From the NCBI GenBank assembly GCA_017445585.1, contig JAFSTX010000062.1, forward strand, positions 1 to 35,123: DNA of 35,123 nucleotides. Direction: 5' to 3'. The position numbers and the translations under genes are program-made. Below the pieces are notes generated by a model that saw nothing but the letters and a program-made list of their open reading frames with translations, was not told the DNA's origin and ran no database searches. Numbering within the stretch: position 1 is the stretch's first letter; each line of letters starts with the position of its first letter. Below are positions 1-7,356 of this stretch, one piece after another. This stretch comes from Lachnospiraceae bacterium (GTDB lineage: Bacteria; Bacillota; Clostridia; Lachnospirales; Lachnospiraceae).

Positions 1-1
1 T

Positions 2-205
2 ATCCAGCATTCCTCATTGCTTATTCAATCTCCTGGGGTATCAAGCGGACATGCATTAAGCAGTCCAACCTACGTAAATCGAACGGCTGCAGATGATAAG
101 CTGGCTGACTGGCTTTCTTACGGTCACTCAAGGGACCAAGGCGAATTCGGTCACACCAATGCTTACCTATCATACAGCTTAAACAATGAGAGGTATAAGG
201 CCTAA
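2..205 (+). CDS. C-terminal fragment of an unrecognised protein, cut by the window edge
   Basis: The frame is open from the left edge to a TAA ending at 205, so only the last 67 or so residues of a longer gene can be seen. The tail is polar and rich in Ser, Tyr, Asn and Asp, with a Trp-Leu-Ser-Tyr-Gly-His stretch near residue 40. I see no membrane segment and no motif I can assign. A TTG at 17 could be read as a start, but nothing resembling a ribosome binding site precedes it, so a truncated C-terminus is the better reading. Base composition is intermediate between the AT-rich genes that follow and the GC-rich backbone. It could also be a decayed reading frame. Confidence 0.3.
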   Translation: MQHSSLLIQSPGVSSGHALSSPTYVNRTAADDKLADWLSYGHSRDQGEFGHTNAYLSYSLNNERYKA

Positions 206-229
206 CTGGCTGTTAGGTTACTAATACCT
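191..229 (+). other. Two-tier hairpin between the edge fragment and the nuclease fragment
   Basis: The inner arms CCTAAC (201-206) and GTTAGG (212-217) enclose a five-base loop. The outer arms AGGTAT (191-196) and ATACCT (224-229) extend the stem across an internal loop. No T-run follows, so it is not a standard terminator. It overlaps the end of the upstream frame and lies about 30 bases before the GGAGG site of the next gene. It may be an operator or an RNA structure; this is inferred from symmetry alone. Confidence 0.35.
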
Positions 230-263
230 ACAATCTATATATTAGGAGGAGAGCATAACAAAT

Positions 264-620
264 ATGTACTATATTAATCGTGACAACAAGACATTGGAAG
301 ATTTAAAAGAGGTCAAGTTTGATGAAGTAGGTATAAAGGAAAGATCAGATATACAAGAATGGATAGTCAGTAAGCCTGATATTCTTGGTGAGGAACTTTT
401 GATAATCCAAAAGGAATACGATGATTTCGATGCTACAAAAGATAGATTGGATCTCTTGGCAATTGACAAAAAGGGTAATCTTGTTGTTGTTGAGAATAAA
501 CGTGATGAAGCAGGAAAAGATGTCATTGGTCAGGTTATTAGATATGCGTCATATTTCGCTACAGCAACAAAGGATGATGTGATATCACTTTATGATACAC
601 AGAAACACAATGATCAATAG
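264..620 (+). pseudogene. Truncated PD-(D/E)XK endonuclease-like protein (NucS/DUF91-like N-terminus)
   Basis: The product is 118 residues. Residues about 28-100 look like the nuclease core found in NucS/DUF91-like proteins: a W-I-V-S-K-P-D-I helix, Asp63 in the RLDLLAID strand, the E77-N-K79 pair in the next strand, and a Q90-x3-Y94 helix. These positions fit the D...ExK catalytic set plus the QxxxY motif. Such proteins usually run to several hundred residues, whereas this one stops soon after the core, so I read it as a C-terminally truncated remnant; a minimal nuclease is possible. A good AGGAGGAG site lies about 15 bases before the ATG. The gene is AT-rich compared with thrC and beyond, which suggests acquisition by transfer. 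The substrate is unknown. Confidence 0.6.
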
Positions 621-635
621 AATGGAATCAATATA

Positions 636-1064
636 GTGAAAACATGTCGCTTATTTACTCACCACAATAATGAAGTCGTTTTTACATTGGTGAAACGTGC
701 GTTTTGTAATTGCGCTCTCTTTGAAGAAAAGGGGCCTGATGGCTTTTTGTTATTTTTTTATAAAAAACCTTTTAATAGAATTTATTATACGATCGTTGTG
801 TCTGGGAAATGTTATAATTATGAAACGTACAGTGTTGTTCAAATAGAAACTTCTCCGAACATATACTATAAATTGACTTGGGCATTTCTATCTTTCTTTA
901 TTATTATGTCAGTTATAATCTGTTTTTCTAACGGGAGTTTCAATTTCTTGCCAATTATTGCGGTTTTTATCATTGCAATATCATTTATTGAGTATAATTA
1001 TTTAAAAAAGAAGATAATCGAACAGATTACAGAACTTACAAGATCAAGTATGGAAAGTGAATGA
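636..1064 (+). CDS. Unknown protein with two membrane segments
   Basis: A 142-residue product read from a GTG start. I do not recognise the family. Residues 1-87 are soluble-looking, with beta-strand-like hydrophobic stretches and four cysteines (positions 4, 23, 25 and 63). Two long hydrophobic segments follow, about residues 88-105 and 111-127, and then a charged helix (YLKKKIIEQITELTRS). This suggests a globular part attached to a hairpin of membrane helices. No convincing ribosome binding site precedes the GTG, and no better in-frame start exists, so the start is uncertain. The gene follows the nuclease fragment by 15 bases and shares its AT-rich composition. It could be an immunity-type protein, but nothing proves that. 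Confidence 0.4.
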   Translation: MKTCRLFTHHNNEVVFTLVKRAFCNCALFEEKGPDGFLLFFYKKPFNRIYYTIVVSGKCYNYETYSVVQIETSPNIYYKLTWAFLSFFIIMSVIICFSNGSFNFLPIIAVFIIAISFIEYNYLKKKIIEQITELTRSSMESE

Positions 1065-1110
1065 TTATTCCTTGCTGATTGTACAAGGTGTTACAAAGGG
1101 AAGGAATAGT

Positions 1111-1272
1111 ATGTCAGCTGTTTTTAAATCGGGGTTAACAAAAATCGATCATAAAGTTGCTTCCAGAATGTCTGCAAAGGTATTTGGAAAAGGAGTTGTA
1201 TCAGGATTTGTTTACAACTTTGGTGTTACAACAGGACTAGCAGTAACCAGGTGCAATATTTTTGCGGAATAG
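1111..1272 (+). CDS. Small 53-residue protein, unrecognised
   Basis: I chose the ATG at 1111 over a GTG at 1057 because AAGGGAAGG sits directly upstream at a good distance. The product is basic at its N-terminus (KSGLTKIDHKVASRMSAKVF) and then Gly/Val-rich and hydrophobic (GVVSGFVYNFGVTTGLAV). This Lys/Gly/Val-rich helical pattern resembles the linker just before the toxic domain in some LXG-type secreted toxins of Firmicutes. With only 53 residues, it could be a toxin remnant or an independent small protein. It lies 10 bases upstream of the next membrane protein gene, so the pair is probably cotranscribed. Confidence 0.4.
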   Translation: MSAVFKSGLTKIDHKVASRMSAKVFGKGVVSGFVYNFGVTTGLAVTRCNIFAE

Positions 1273-1282
1273 AGGTGATTGA

Positions 1283-1819
1283 ATGAAAAATATCACAATA
1301 GTAATCACGGTAGTAATACCTATTATCTGCTGTACGGTATTATTGTTTTTGAAAGAGAAAAATAAAAGAACTAATAGAAATGTTAAGAAAAAAGGCGCTA
1401 TAGTAGTAAGTGTTCCCGAGGTCGGATTTTGGATTGGCTTTGTGGGAACGTTGGTTTTTGTGGTATTAATGATCCTACAATTATCTGTCGGAAATTTAAA
1501 AGAAATTGTCAGTAAAAGAGTATTCCTTTTAGTGATTCTGTGCTTCGGGTTATTCCATCTGGCAGCATTTGTACTGATGCTTAAGTCTTTTTATATCATT
1601 ACCTTATCAAATGAAACAATTACTGTTTTCACAGTTCTAATGGCACCCAGGATAATGTATAAAACGGATATTGTAGATATGAGGACGCAAACAAAAAAAA
1701 CATATTATGGAGAAGCAAAAAGGATGATTATTTATTTCAGCAATCATAAAAGAATTAAAATTGAAAGTATAATGACAAACTACGAGATCTTCAAAAAAGA
1801 AATTGAGATCGACCGATAA
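1283..1819 (+). CDS. Membrane protein with a C-terminal PH-like beta-rich domain, unknown function
   Basis: A 178-residue product with AGAGGTGA before the ATG. Hydrophobic segments lie at about residues 4-23, 47-68 and 80-102. The C-terminal 75 residues alternate hydrophobic and charged residues (YIITLSNETITVF, then RMIIYFSNHKRIKIES, then a closing helix). That layout is typical of PH-like domains on small Gram-positive membrane proteins, some of which accompany secreted toxins as immunity factors. The family is not certain to me, and an immunity role is inferred only from the neighbouring small gene. A perfect rho-independent terminator follows 58 bases after the stop, so this is the last gene of the AT-rich block. 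Confidence 0.5.
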   Translation: MKNITIVITVVIPIICCTVLLFLKEKNKRTNRNVKKKGAIVVSVPEVGFWIGFVGTLVFVVLMILQLSVGNLKEIVSKRVFLLVILCFGLFHLAAFVLMLKSFYIITLSNETITVFTVLMAPRIMYKTDIVDMRTQTKKTYYGEAKRMIIYFSNHKRIKIESIMTNYEIFKKEIEIDR

Positions 1820-1877
1820 AGTGCCCATATAAGTCCATTGCTTTAAAACTGTCGGCTATTCATCTGGATTTTATATT

Positions 1878-1916
1878 CCGGGACTGTTTCTCTTGAAGAC
1901 AGTCCCGGTTTTGTTT
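1878..1916 (+). terminator. Rho-independent terminator closing the AT-rich block
   Basis: Perfect 10-bp arms CCGGGACTGT (1878-1887) and ACAGTCCCGG (1899-1908) around an 11-base loop, followed by TTTTGTTT. It marks the boundary between the AT-rich island and the GC-rich backbone. Its loop also carries the -35 box of the thrC promoter. Confidence 0.9.
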
Positions 1917-1921
1917 ATAAT
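1893..1921 (+). promoter_or_regulatory. thrC promoter embedded in the upstream terminator
   Basis: TTGAAG (1893-1898), a 17-base spacer, then a perfect TATAAT (1916-1921). The -35 box is in the hairpin loop, and the spacer is exactly the descending stem plus the T-rich tract. A start near 1928 gives a leader of about 60 bases before the ATG at 1990. The same geometry recurs upstream of mraZ and of the gene at 27754. Confidence 0.75.
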
Positions 1922-1989
1922 ACGCGTAAATATCAGGAGTAGCCGCAGGTGCGCGGCTTTTGGATCCGGAAGCGCGGAGAGGGAGATAT

Positions 1990-3531
1990 ATGAAAAAGAC
2001 AGTTCTGTATAAAAGTACCAGAAGCGATGCCGCTCCGGTGAGCTGCTGTGAAGCGCTGCTGCGCGGACTGGCTCCGGACGGGGGACTCTATGTGCCCGTC
2101 TCCATGCCGTCTCTGGCGGATCTGGATGAGAGCGGGGACGTGCTCCACGCACTGGACAGGCTCGCCGGTATGGATTACCGCGAGCTGGCCTGCAGCGTGC
2201 TCGGACTGCTGCTGACCGATTTTACGGACGAGGAGCTGCGCAGCTGCGTATATGGCGCGTATGACGACAAATTCGATACCCCGGAGATCGCACCCGTGGT
2301 CAAAAAAGACGGTATGTACTATCTCGAACTCTTCCATGGACAGACGATCGCCTTTAAGGATATGGCGCTCTCGGTGCTGCCGCGCCTTATGACGGCCGCT
2401 TCTGCAAAGCTCGGCAGAAGCGATGAGATCGTCATCCTGACTGCGACCTCCGGAGATACCGGCAAGGCTGCGCTGGCAGCTTTCGCGGACGTGCCCGGCA
2501 CCAGGATCGTGGTCTTTTATCCCAAATACGGCGTAAGCCCGGTGCAGGAGAGACAGATGGCCACCCAGCGCGGTGCTAATGTCAAGGTAATCGGCATCAC
2601 GGGCAACTTCGACGAGGCTCAGAGCGGGGTCAAGGAGATCTTTTCCGACCGTGATCTGGAGAGGGAGCTGAAGGGACTCGGATGTCAGTTTTCCTCGGCG
2701 AATTCGATAAATATAGGGCGTCTCGTGCCTCAGGTGGCTTACTATGTCTGGGCATACACGAGACTGGTCGCGCAGGGTGCCATCAGGAACGGGCAGAGTG
2801 TGAACTTCACCGTCCCGACAGGGAATTTCGGCAACATTCTGGCAGGATATTACGCCATGCGTATGGGACTGCCGGTCAGGAAGCTGGTCTGTGCGTCCAA
2901 TGAGAACAAAGTCCTCTACGATTTCTTTGTCAGCGGAACATACGACCGCAACAGAGAGTTCCGTGTCACGAGTTCTCCGTCGATGGACATCCTCATCAGT
3001 TCGAATCTGGAACGGCTTATATATGAGATCGCAGGCTGCGATGCCGCCGTATGCGCCGATCTGATGAAATCTCTTAAGGAAAAGGGGAGGTACGAGCTGA
3101 CCCCGGAGATGCGGAAGAGGCTTTCCTGCTTTGCGGCAGGCTATGCGAGCGAGGATGATACAGCCTGCGAGATCGCCGGGCTCTGGCGCAGATCCGGATA
3201 CGTGATCGATACCCATACCGCCGTCGCCTCATGCGTGGCCAGATATTACAAGGACCAGAGCGAGGACATGGCCTGCGGAGCTACGGCCGATGTACCTATG
3301 ATAGTGGTCTCCACGGCTTCGCCGTTCAAGTTCACCCGCAGCGTCATGAGCGCCATTGACAAAAAATACGCCGGAGAGGACGACTTTTCGCTGGTGGATG
3401 CGCTCTCGGAGCTCACGGGGCTGCGCATCCCGCATGCTATCGAGGATATACGCACCGCTCCGGTGCTGCACGATACCGTATGCTCCGGTGAGGAGATGAG
3501 GGGCGAGGTACTTCGATTTCTGAGACGCTGA
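1990..3531 (+). CDS. thrC: Threonine synthase
   Basis: This PLP enzyme converts O-phospho-L-homoserine to L-threonine and phosphate, the last step of threonine synthesis. The 513-residue length fits the longer ThrC type (about 500 residues) rather than the short Bacillus type. The Schiff-base lysine is K123 in HGQTIAFKDMA. The phosphate-binding loop is TATSGDTGKAA, and the second PLP loop is PTGNFGNILAGYY. I chose the ATG at 1990, preceded by GGAGAGGGAGA; an in-frame TTG at 1960 lacks such a site. The gene is transcribed alone, from a promoter built into the terminator at 1878. No homoserine kinase or homoserine dehydrogenase gene is adjacent, so the pathway is scattered in this genome. Confidence 0.95.
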   Translation: MKKTVLYKSTRSDAAPVSCCEALLRGLAPDGGLYVPVSMPSLADLDESGDVLHALDRLAGMDYRELACSVLGLLLTDFTDEELRSCVYGAYDDKFDTPEIAPVVKKDGMYYLELFHGQTIAFKDMALSVLPRLMTAASAKLGRSDEIVILTATSGDTGKAALAAFADVPGTRIVVFYPKYGVSPVQERQMATQRGANVKVIGITGNFDEAQSGVKEIFSDRDLERELKGLGCQFSSANSINIGRLVPQVAYYVWAYTRLVAQGAIRNGQSVNFTVPTGNFGNILAGYYAMRMGLPVRKLVCASNENKVLYDFFVSGTYDRNREFRVTSSPSMDILISSNLERLIYEIAGCDAAVCADLMKSLKEKGRYELTPEMRKRLSCFAAGYASEDDTACEIAGLWRRSGYVIDTHTAVASCVARYYKDQSEDMACGATADVPMIVVSTASPFKFTRSVMSAIDKKYAGEDDFSLVDALSELTGLRIPHAIEDIRTAPVLHDTVCSGEEMRGEVLRFLRR

Positions 3532-3537
3532 CGCGTT

Positions 3538-3641
3538 CGCGGCCCCTTGCGCTCACCGGGTTCGCCGACGTATCCGCGGCTCCTTGCGCTCATCCGGTCC
3601 GCCGGTATATCTGTCCCTTACGCTCATCCGGTCCATCGCAT
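3538..3641. repeat. Three imperfect tandem repeats of about 37 bp after thrC
   Basis: Three degenerate units follow the thrC stop: 3538-3573, 3574-3610 and 3611-3641. All contain a CCTT(G/A)CGCTCA core followed by C(C)GG and a pyrimidine-rich stretch. Units 1 and 2 start CGCGG/CCGCGG. The third is shorter and more diverged. The function is unknown. No clear terminator hairpin for thrC is visible here, so this block occupies the place where one would be expected. Confidence 0.6.
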
Positions 3642-3666
3642 TTTTACGCGGGAACGATGAATTATT

Positions 3667-3732
3667 AGGCACGTTAAAAATGTTGACTTTTCACACGTCA
3701 GGTGGGAAAATAAAACACGGACAGACGTGCCT
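3667..3732. repeat. 8-bp inverted repeat flanking the pckA promoter
   Basis: AGGCACGT (3667-3674) and ACGTGCCT (3725-3732) are exact reverse complements. They sit on either side of the candidate -35/-10 pair at 3683-3711. The right copy falls just after the expected start point. This fits two half-sites of a regulator or the base of a large RNA loop; which one cannot be decided from sequence. Confidence 0.45.
3683..3711 (+). promoter_or_regulatory. Candidate pckA promoter
   Basis: TTGACT at 3683-3688 is followed 17 bases later by GAAAAT (3706-3711); AAAATA with an 18-base spacer is an alternative. The -35 box is strong and the -10 box weak, a combination common at regulated promoters. A start near 3718 would give an 80-base leader to pckA. 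Confidence 0.5.
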
Positions 3733-3796
3733 ATTTCTTTTCGTTATTGGCACATTCATGAAAAAAACGCATAACAGCGGACGTCAGGAGGTATCT

Positions 3797-5455
3797 ATGT
3801 CAACCCAGGCCAATTTCCCCAGAAGTGAGATCGGACCCCAGAATCCCAGGATGGGACGTTTCAGGACCATCGTTGAAACCCCTTTTTACGCGAACAACGT
3901 GACCAAGGTCGATGATGTGGCTACTGCATATAACCTGGCCGTCGCTTCGCCCGGGACCATCGTGACCGACATGCCTATCTTTAATGCGGAGAAGATGGGC
4001 CTGCCGCGCAATTCCAAGGTCCTGATTTTTAATGACGGCCGCATCACGGGACGCACGGCTACGGCACGCCGCATCGCGGGTGAGCCCGGAGTCGATATCG
4101 AGGACCTGAACCGCAAAGTCATGGAAGCGGCTTACGCGGTGCGCGACCGCAAAATGTACCATACCCAGGCCTATATCGGACTGGATCCGGAGTTCATGGT
4201 CAGGGCGCACCTGCTGATCCCCGAGGGCTTCGAGAACCAGATGTTCTCCTGGATGCTGAATTTCCAGTATATCACCACCGAATACAATAACATGTATCAC
4301 GAGTCGCGCCCGATCGAGAACGAGGGCGATATCTTCGTATTCGCGGATCCCGACTGGCACCATCCCGATCACCCCATGGGTCTGGCGTATTTCGATCCGT
4401 CCATGAACTGCGCCGCGATCCTCGGCATGAGGTACTTCGGCGAGTTCAAGAAGGGCACTCTGACTCTGGCCTGGGCCATCGCTAACCGCCACGGCTATGC
4501 CTGCTGCCACGGCGGCATGAAGAGATACAACCTCCCTGACGGCAGGAAGTACGTCATCAGCGTATTCGGTCTGTCGGGCTCAGGTAAATCCACCATCACC
4601 CACAACCGTCATCATGACAAATACGACGTCACCATCCTTCACGATGACGCCTTTATCATTAATACCGAGACGCGCTCGTCCATAGCACTTGAGCCTACGT
4701 ATTTCGATAAGACCGCGGACTACCCGCTCGAGTGCGACGCGACGAAGTATCTGCTGACCATGCAGAATGTAGGCGCCACGCTGGATGAGAACTGCAAAGT
4801 CGTACCCGTCACCGAGGATCTGCGCGGCGGCAACGGCCGTGCTATCAAGTCCAAGCTCTGGTCGCCGAACCGGGTGGACCGTATCAACGACCCCGTGAAT
4901 GCCATCTTCTGGATCATGAAGGATCCTACGCTTCCTCCGATCCTGAAGCTGACGGACGGCGCTATCGGCGCGGTCATGGGCGCGGCGCTTGCCACCAAGC
5001 GCTCCTCTGCGGAGAATCTGGACGCTGACTACGACGCCACGAAGCTCGTCTACGAGCCGTACGCTGATCCCTTCCGCGCCTATCCGCTGGAGCAGGACTA
5101 CGAGAAGTTCAAGTATCTCATCGAGAAGTGCAACGTGGACTGCTATATCATCAATACCGGCTTCTTTATGGACAAAAAAGTCAAGCCTTCCGATACGCTC
5201 GGCTGCATCGAGGCAGTCGTGGAGGGCAAGGCCTGCTTCAAACCCTGGAAGCCTCTGCAGGGCATCGAGATCATGGAGTGGCCCGGTTTTATCCCGGATA
5301 TGGAGGATGAGAAGTACCTCAAGGCCCTTAAGGCCAGCTTCATCGCCCGCCGTAACTTCATAGCGAGCTGCGACGTGGAGAAGGACGGCTACAATCATCT
5401 GCCCGGCGAGGCGCTCCGCGTAGTGAACGAACTCATCGCCGAGGTAAATATCTGA
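3797..5455 (+). CDS. pckA: Phosphoenolpyruvate carboxykinase (ATP)
   Basis: Catalyses the reversible reaction oxaloacetate + ATP to phosphoenolpyruvate + CO2 + ADP. In many anaerobes it runs in the CO2-fixing direction to make oxaloacetate. The 552-residue product has the PEPCK P-loop GLSGSGKSTI (K264 in the loop), a second kinase motif HDDAFI (D283, D284), and the RGGNGR and NTGFF segments of the C-terminal half. It belongs to a divergent ATP-type branch, because the N-terminal 250 residues differ from the classical E. coli pattern. The start at 3797 is set by AGGAGG five bases upstream; the frame remains open to 3584, but that stretch is repeat-derived and has no such site. The glycosyltransferase-like gene starts 8 bases after its stop. 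Confidence 0.9.
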   Translation: MSTQANFPRSEIGPQNPRMGRFRTIVETPFYANNVTKVDDVATAYNLAVASPGTIVTDMPIFNAEKMGLPRNSKVLIFNDGRITGRTATARRIAGEPGVDIEDLNRKVMEAAYAVRDRKMYHTQAYIGLDPEFMVRAHLLIPEGFENQMFSWMLNFQYITTEYNNMYHESRPIENEGDIFVFADPDWHHPDHPMGLAYFDPSMNCAAILGMRYFGEFKKGTLTLAWAIANRHGYACCHGGMKRYNLPDGRKYVISVFGLSGSGKSTITHNRHHDKYDVTILHDDAFIINTETRSSIALEPTYFDKTADYPLECDATKYLLTMQNVGATLDENCKVVPVTEDLRGGNGRAIKSKLWSPNRVDRINDPVNAIFWIMKDPTLPPILKLTDGAIGAVMGAALATKRSSAENLDADYDATKLVYEPYADPFRAYPLEQDYEKFKYLIEKCNVDCYIINTGFFMDKKVKPSDTLGCIEAVVEGKACFKPWKPLQGIEIMEWPGFIPDMEDEKYLKALKASFIARRNFIASCDVEKDGYNHLPGEALRVVNELIAEVNI

Positions 5456-5463
5456 TCATCTGT

Positions 5464-7356
5464 ATGAAAGAAGACATCGGACTGCAGCAGAATACGGAGA
5501 CCGGATCGCTGCGCATGGCAGAAGCGGGAGAGGGATATGTATATTTTCTCTCTCCCGGCATGTCATTTGAGCAGGGGTATCCGGGCGATCTTGTAAAGGC
5601 GGCGAAGGAGACCGGCGCGGATATCGCGGCGGCCAATTTCATGCGGACCGCGGATGACGGTGCCCGGCGCTTTGCCGCCGGAGTCATGACGGGGTATTAC
5701 GATGCGTCGCTTAAGTCCTATGATCTGCATACCTGCCCTGACCGGATACTTCAGACGCTGAGCAGCGATCTGTGCGGCAAGGTCTTCCGCAGGGAGTTTC
5801 TCGAGGAGCACGGACTGACGCCGGGGCGGCTCGGCGGATGCTGGGAGAGTATACTCGTGCCGCTGGCTGCCGCCGCAGGCGCGCGGATCTGCCCAATGCT
5901 CGAATGTGTCTGCTCCGTGCGTGGCGATGAGGGCACCGGGCGGATTGCTGAGCCGAAAAGCTGCGGGGGATCTGCGGAAGATTCGTCTCCCGCAGACCGT
6001 GAGATCGATTCTGTCCGCAGGCTGCTGGAGCTGTCACGCGGTATGGCTGACTATGAGAAGATCTCTGCCTCCGTCCTGACATATGCGGCAAAACGGCTCC
6101 TGGAGCTGCTGCCGGCTCCTGGACAGAGGACTTTGGGGCGAAGCCACGGCGCTGCCGAAGATGGCACACTGACCGAAGAAGAAAAGGTCTGCGCCTTTGC
6201 GCATGAACTCTTCTCCGGATCGGAATATGACTTTGACGACTGCAGGGTATGGGATGATGACATGACTCAGCTCCGTTTCCTCGCAGTCAGGAACTGCCCG
6301 CCCGGCAGATACAGGGAGCTTGCCTCAAAAAAAATCACCGTCTCGTTCACCTCATATCCCGCAAGGATCGAAAAGTGCGCGTCTGTAGTCGGGAATCTGC
6401 TCGATCAGACGCTTAGGCCGGACAGGATAGTACTGTATCTCTGGGAGGGCGATTTCCCGGGGAGAGAAGGAGATCTGCCGCGGGAGCTTCGCGCTCTGGC
6501 TGATGACGGCACGATCACGCTGTGCTGGTGCAGAAGCGATCTGCGCCCTCACAAAAAATACTTCTACGCATTCCGGGATTTTCCGGATGACATCATAGTT
6601 ACTGTAGACGATGATCTGTGCTACAGCAGGCAGCTGCTGGAGATGCTTTTCCTTTCGTATCTGGCTTATCCCGGTGCTGTCTCTGCAGTCAGAGCGCACT
6701 GGATCATGCCTGATATGAGCGGACATATTGCTCCGTACGATCAGTGGCTCGCCTCTTGCGCGGGGTGCCTGCATGAGCCGTCGATGAGGCTGCTGGCTAC
6801 CGGCGGAGCCGGTGCGCTGTACCCTCCGCACCTGCTCAGATACGATCTGCTGAGCGAGGAACTGATACGTGAGACGGCGCCTGCAGCGGACGACCTGCTG
6901 CTCAAGGGCCTCGAACTGGCATCAGGCGTGCCTGTAGTGCTTGCCTGCGACGATCCCCGCCTTCGCATGATCGACGGGACACAGGATGAAGCTCTCTGGC
7001 AGACGAACGTCACCGAAAACGACAGGCAGATGGCGGCGGTCACAGAGTGGATCGACAGCGTCATCGGCGCCGGTAAGTCCGAGGACCTGATCTTTTCCGG
7101 AAAGGAACGCGCCGGAAGCGAAGAACCGGGTACGCTCCGCAGGCTTGTTGCGAATATCGAGAGAGCAGAGCAGCGGCGCAGCCGCGCGATATCTTTTGCC
7201 AGAAACAGGGCGCTGCGCGAGAGGGAGTGGTTCAGACTTCAGAGCGAATCCGCAGGATGCGCCCCATCGCCTGAGGACTCTGTATCATACAGGATCGGCC
7301 GGGCCGCGACGTGGCTTCCGCGTGCGATAAAACGCATCATAAAAAAAGGTGATTAA
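5464..7356 (+). CDS. Double glycosyltransferase-like protein with an incomplete first domain
   Basis: A 630-residue product. Residues about 289-545 form a GT2-like domain: it opens with ITVSFTSYPARI, continues LLDQTLRPDRIVLYLWE, and has the metal-binding Asp triad VTVDDDLCY (D382-D384), then RAHW and a late acidic DDLLLKGLE helix. This resembles GT-A proteins of polysaccharide clusters. Residues about 20-155 resemble only the second half of another GT2 domain: YVYFLSPGM sits where a YIYFLDSDD motif is usual, followed by GADIAAANFM and a lineage of helices. The nucleotide-binding first half and the DxD residues are absent, so this part is probably non-catalytic. The C-terminus is Arg-rich and amphipathic, perhaps membrane-associated. 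The start is weakly supported; an ATG at 5515 is an alternative. The gene overlaps the next by one base (TAATG). Confidence 0.65.
   Translation: MKEDIGLQQNTETGSLRMAEAGEGYVYFLSPGMSFEQGYPGDLVKAAKETGADIAAANFMRTADDGARRFAAGVMTGYYDASLKSYDLHTCPDRILQTLSSDLCGKVFRREFLEEHGLTPGRLGGCWESILVPLAAAAGARICPMLECVCSVRGDEGTGRIAEPKSCGGSAEDSSPADREIDSVRRLLELSRGMADYEKISASVLTYAAKRLLELLPAPGQRTLGRSHGAAEDGTLTEEEKVCAFAHELFSGSEYDFDDCRVWDDDMTQLRFLAVRNCPPGRYRELASKKITVSFTSYPARIEKCASVVGNLLDQTLRPDRIVLYLWEGDFPGREGDLPRELRALADDGTITLCWCRSDLRPHKKYFYAFRDFPDDIIVTVDDDLCYSRQLLEMLFLSYLAYPGAVSAVRAHWIMPDMSGHIAPYDQWLASCAGCLHEPSMRLLATGGAGALYPPHLLRYDLLSEELIRETAPAADDLLLKGLELASGVPVVLACDDPRLRMIDGTQDEALWQTNVTENDRQMAAVTEWIDSVIGAGKSEDLIFSGKERAGSEEPGTLRRLVANIERAEQRRSRAISFARNRALREREWFRLQSESAGCAPSPEDSVSYRIGRAATWLPRAIKRIIKKGD

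Noticed and set aside
1933-3216. 427-codon open frame on the - strand opposite thrC
   Set aside because: It mirrors thrC codons, has no start signal, and its Arg/His/Ala-rich product shows no motif; a shadow frame of a GC-rich gene.
3584-3796. Upstream extension of the pckA frame
   Set aside because: The frame is open but covers the repeat block and the promoter, and the strong ribosome binding site is right before the ATG at 3797.
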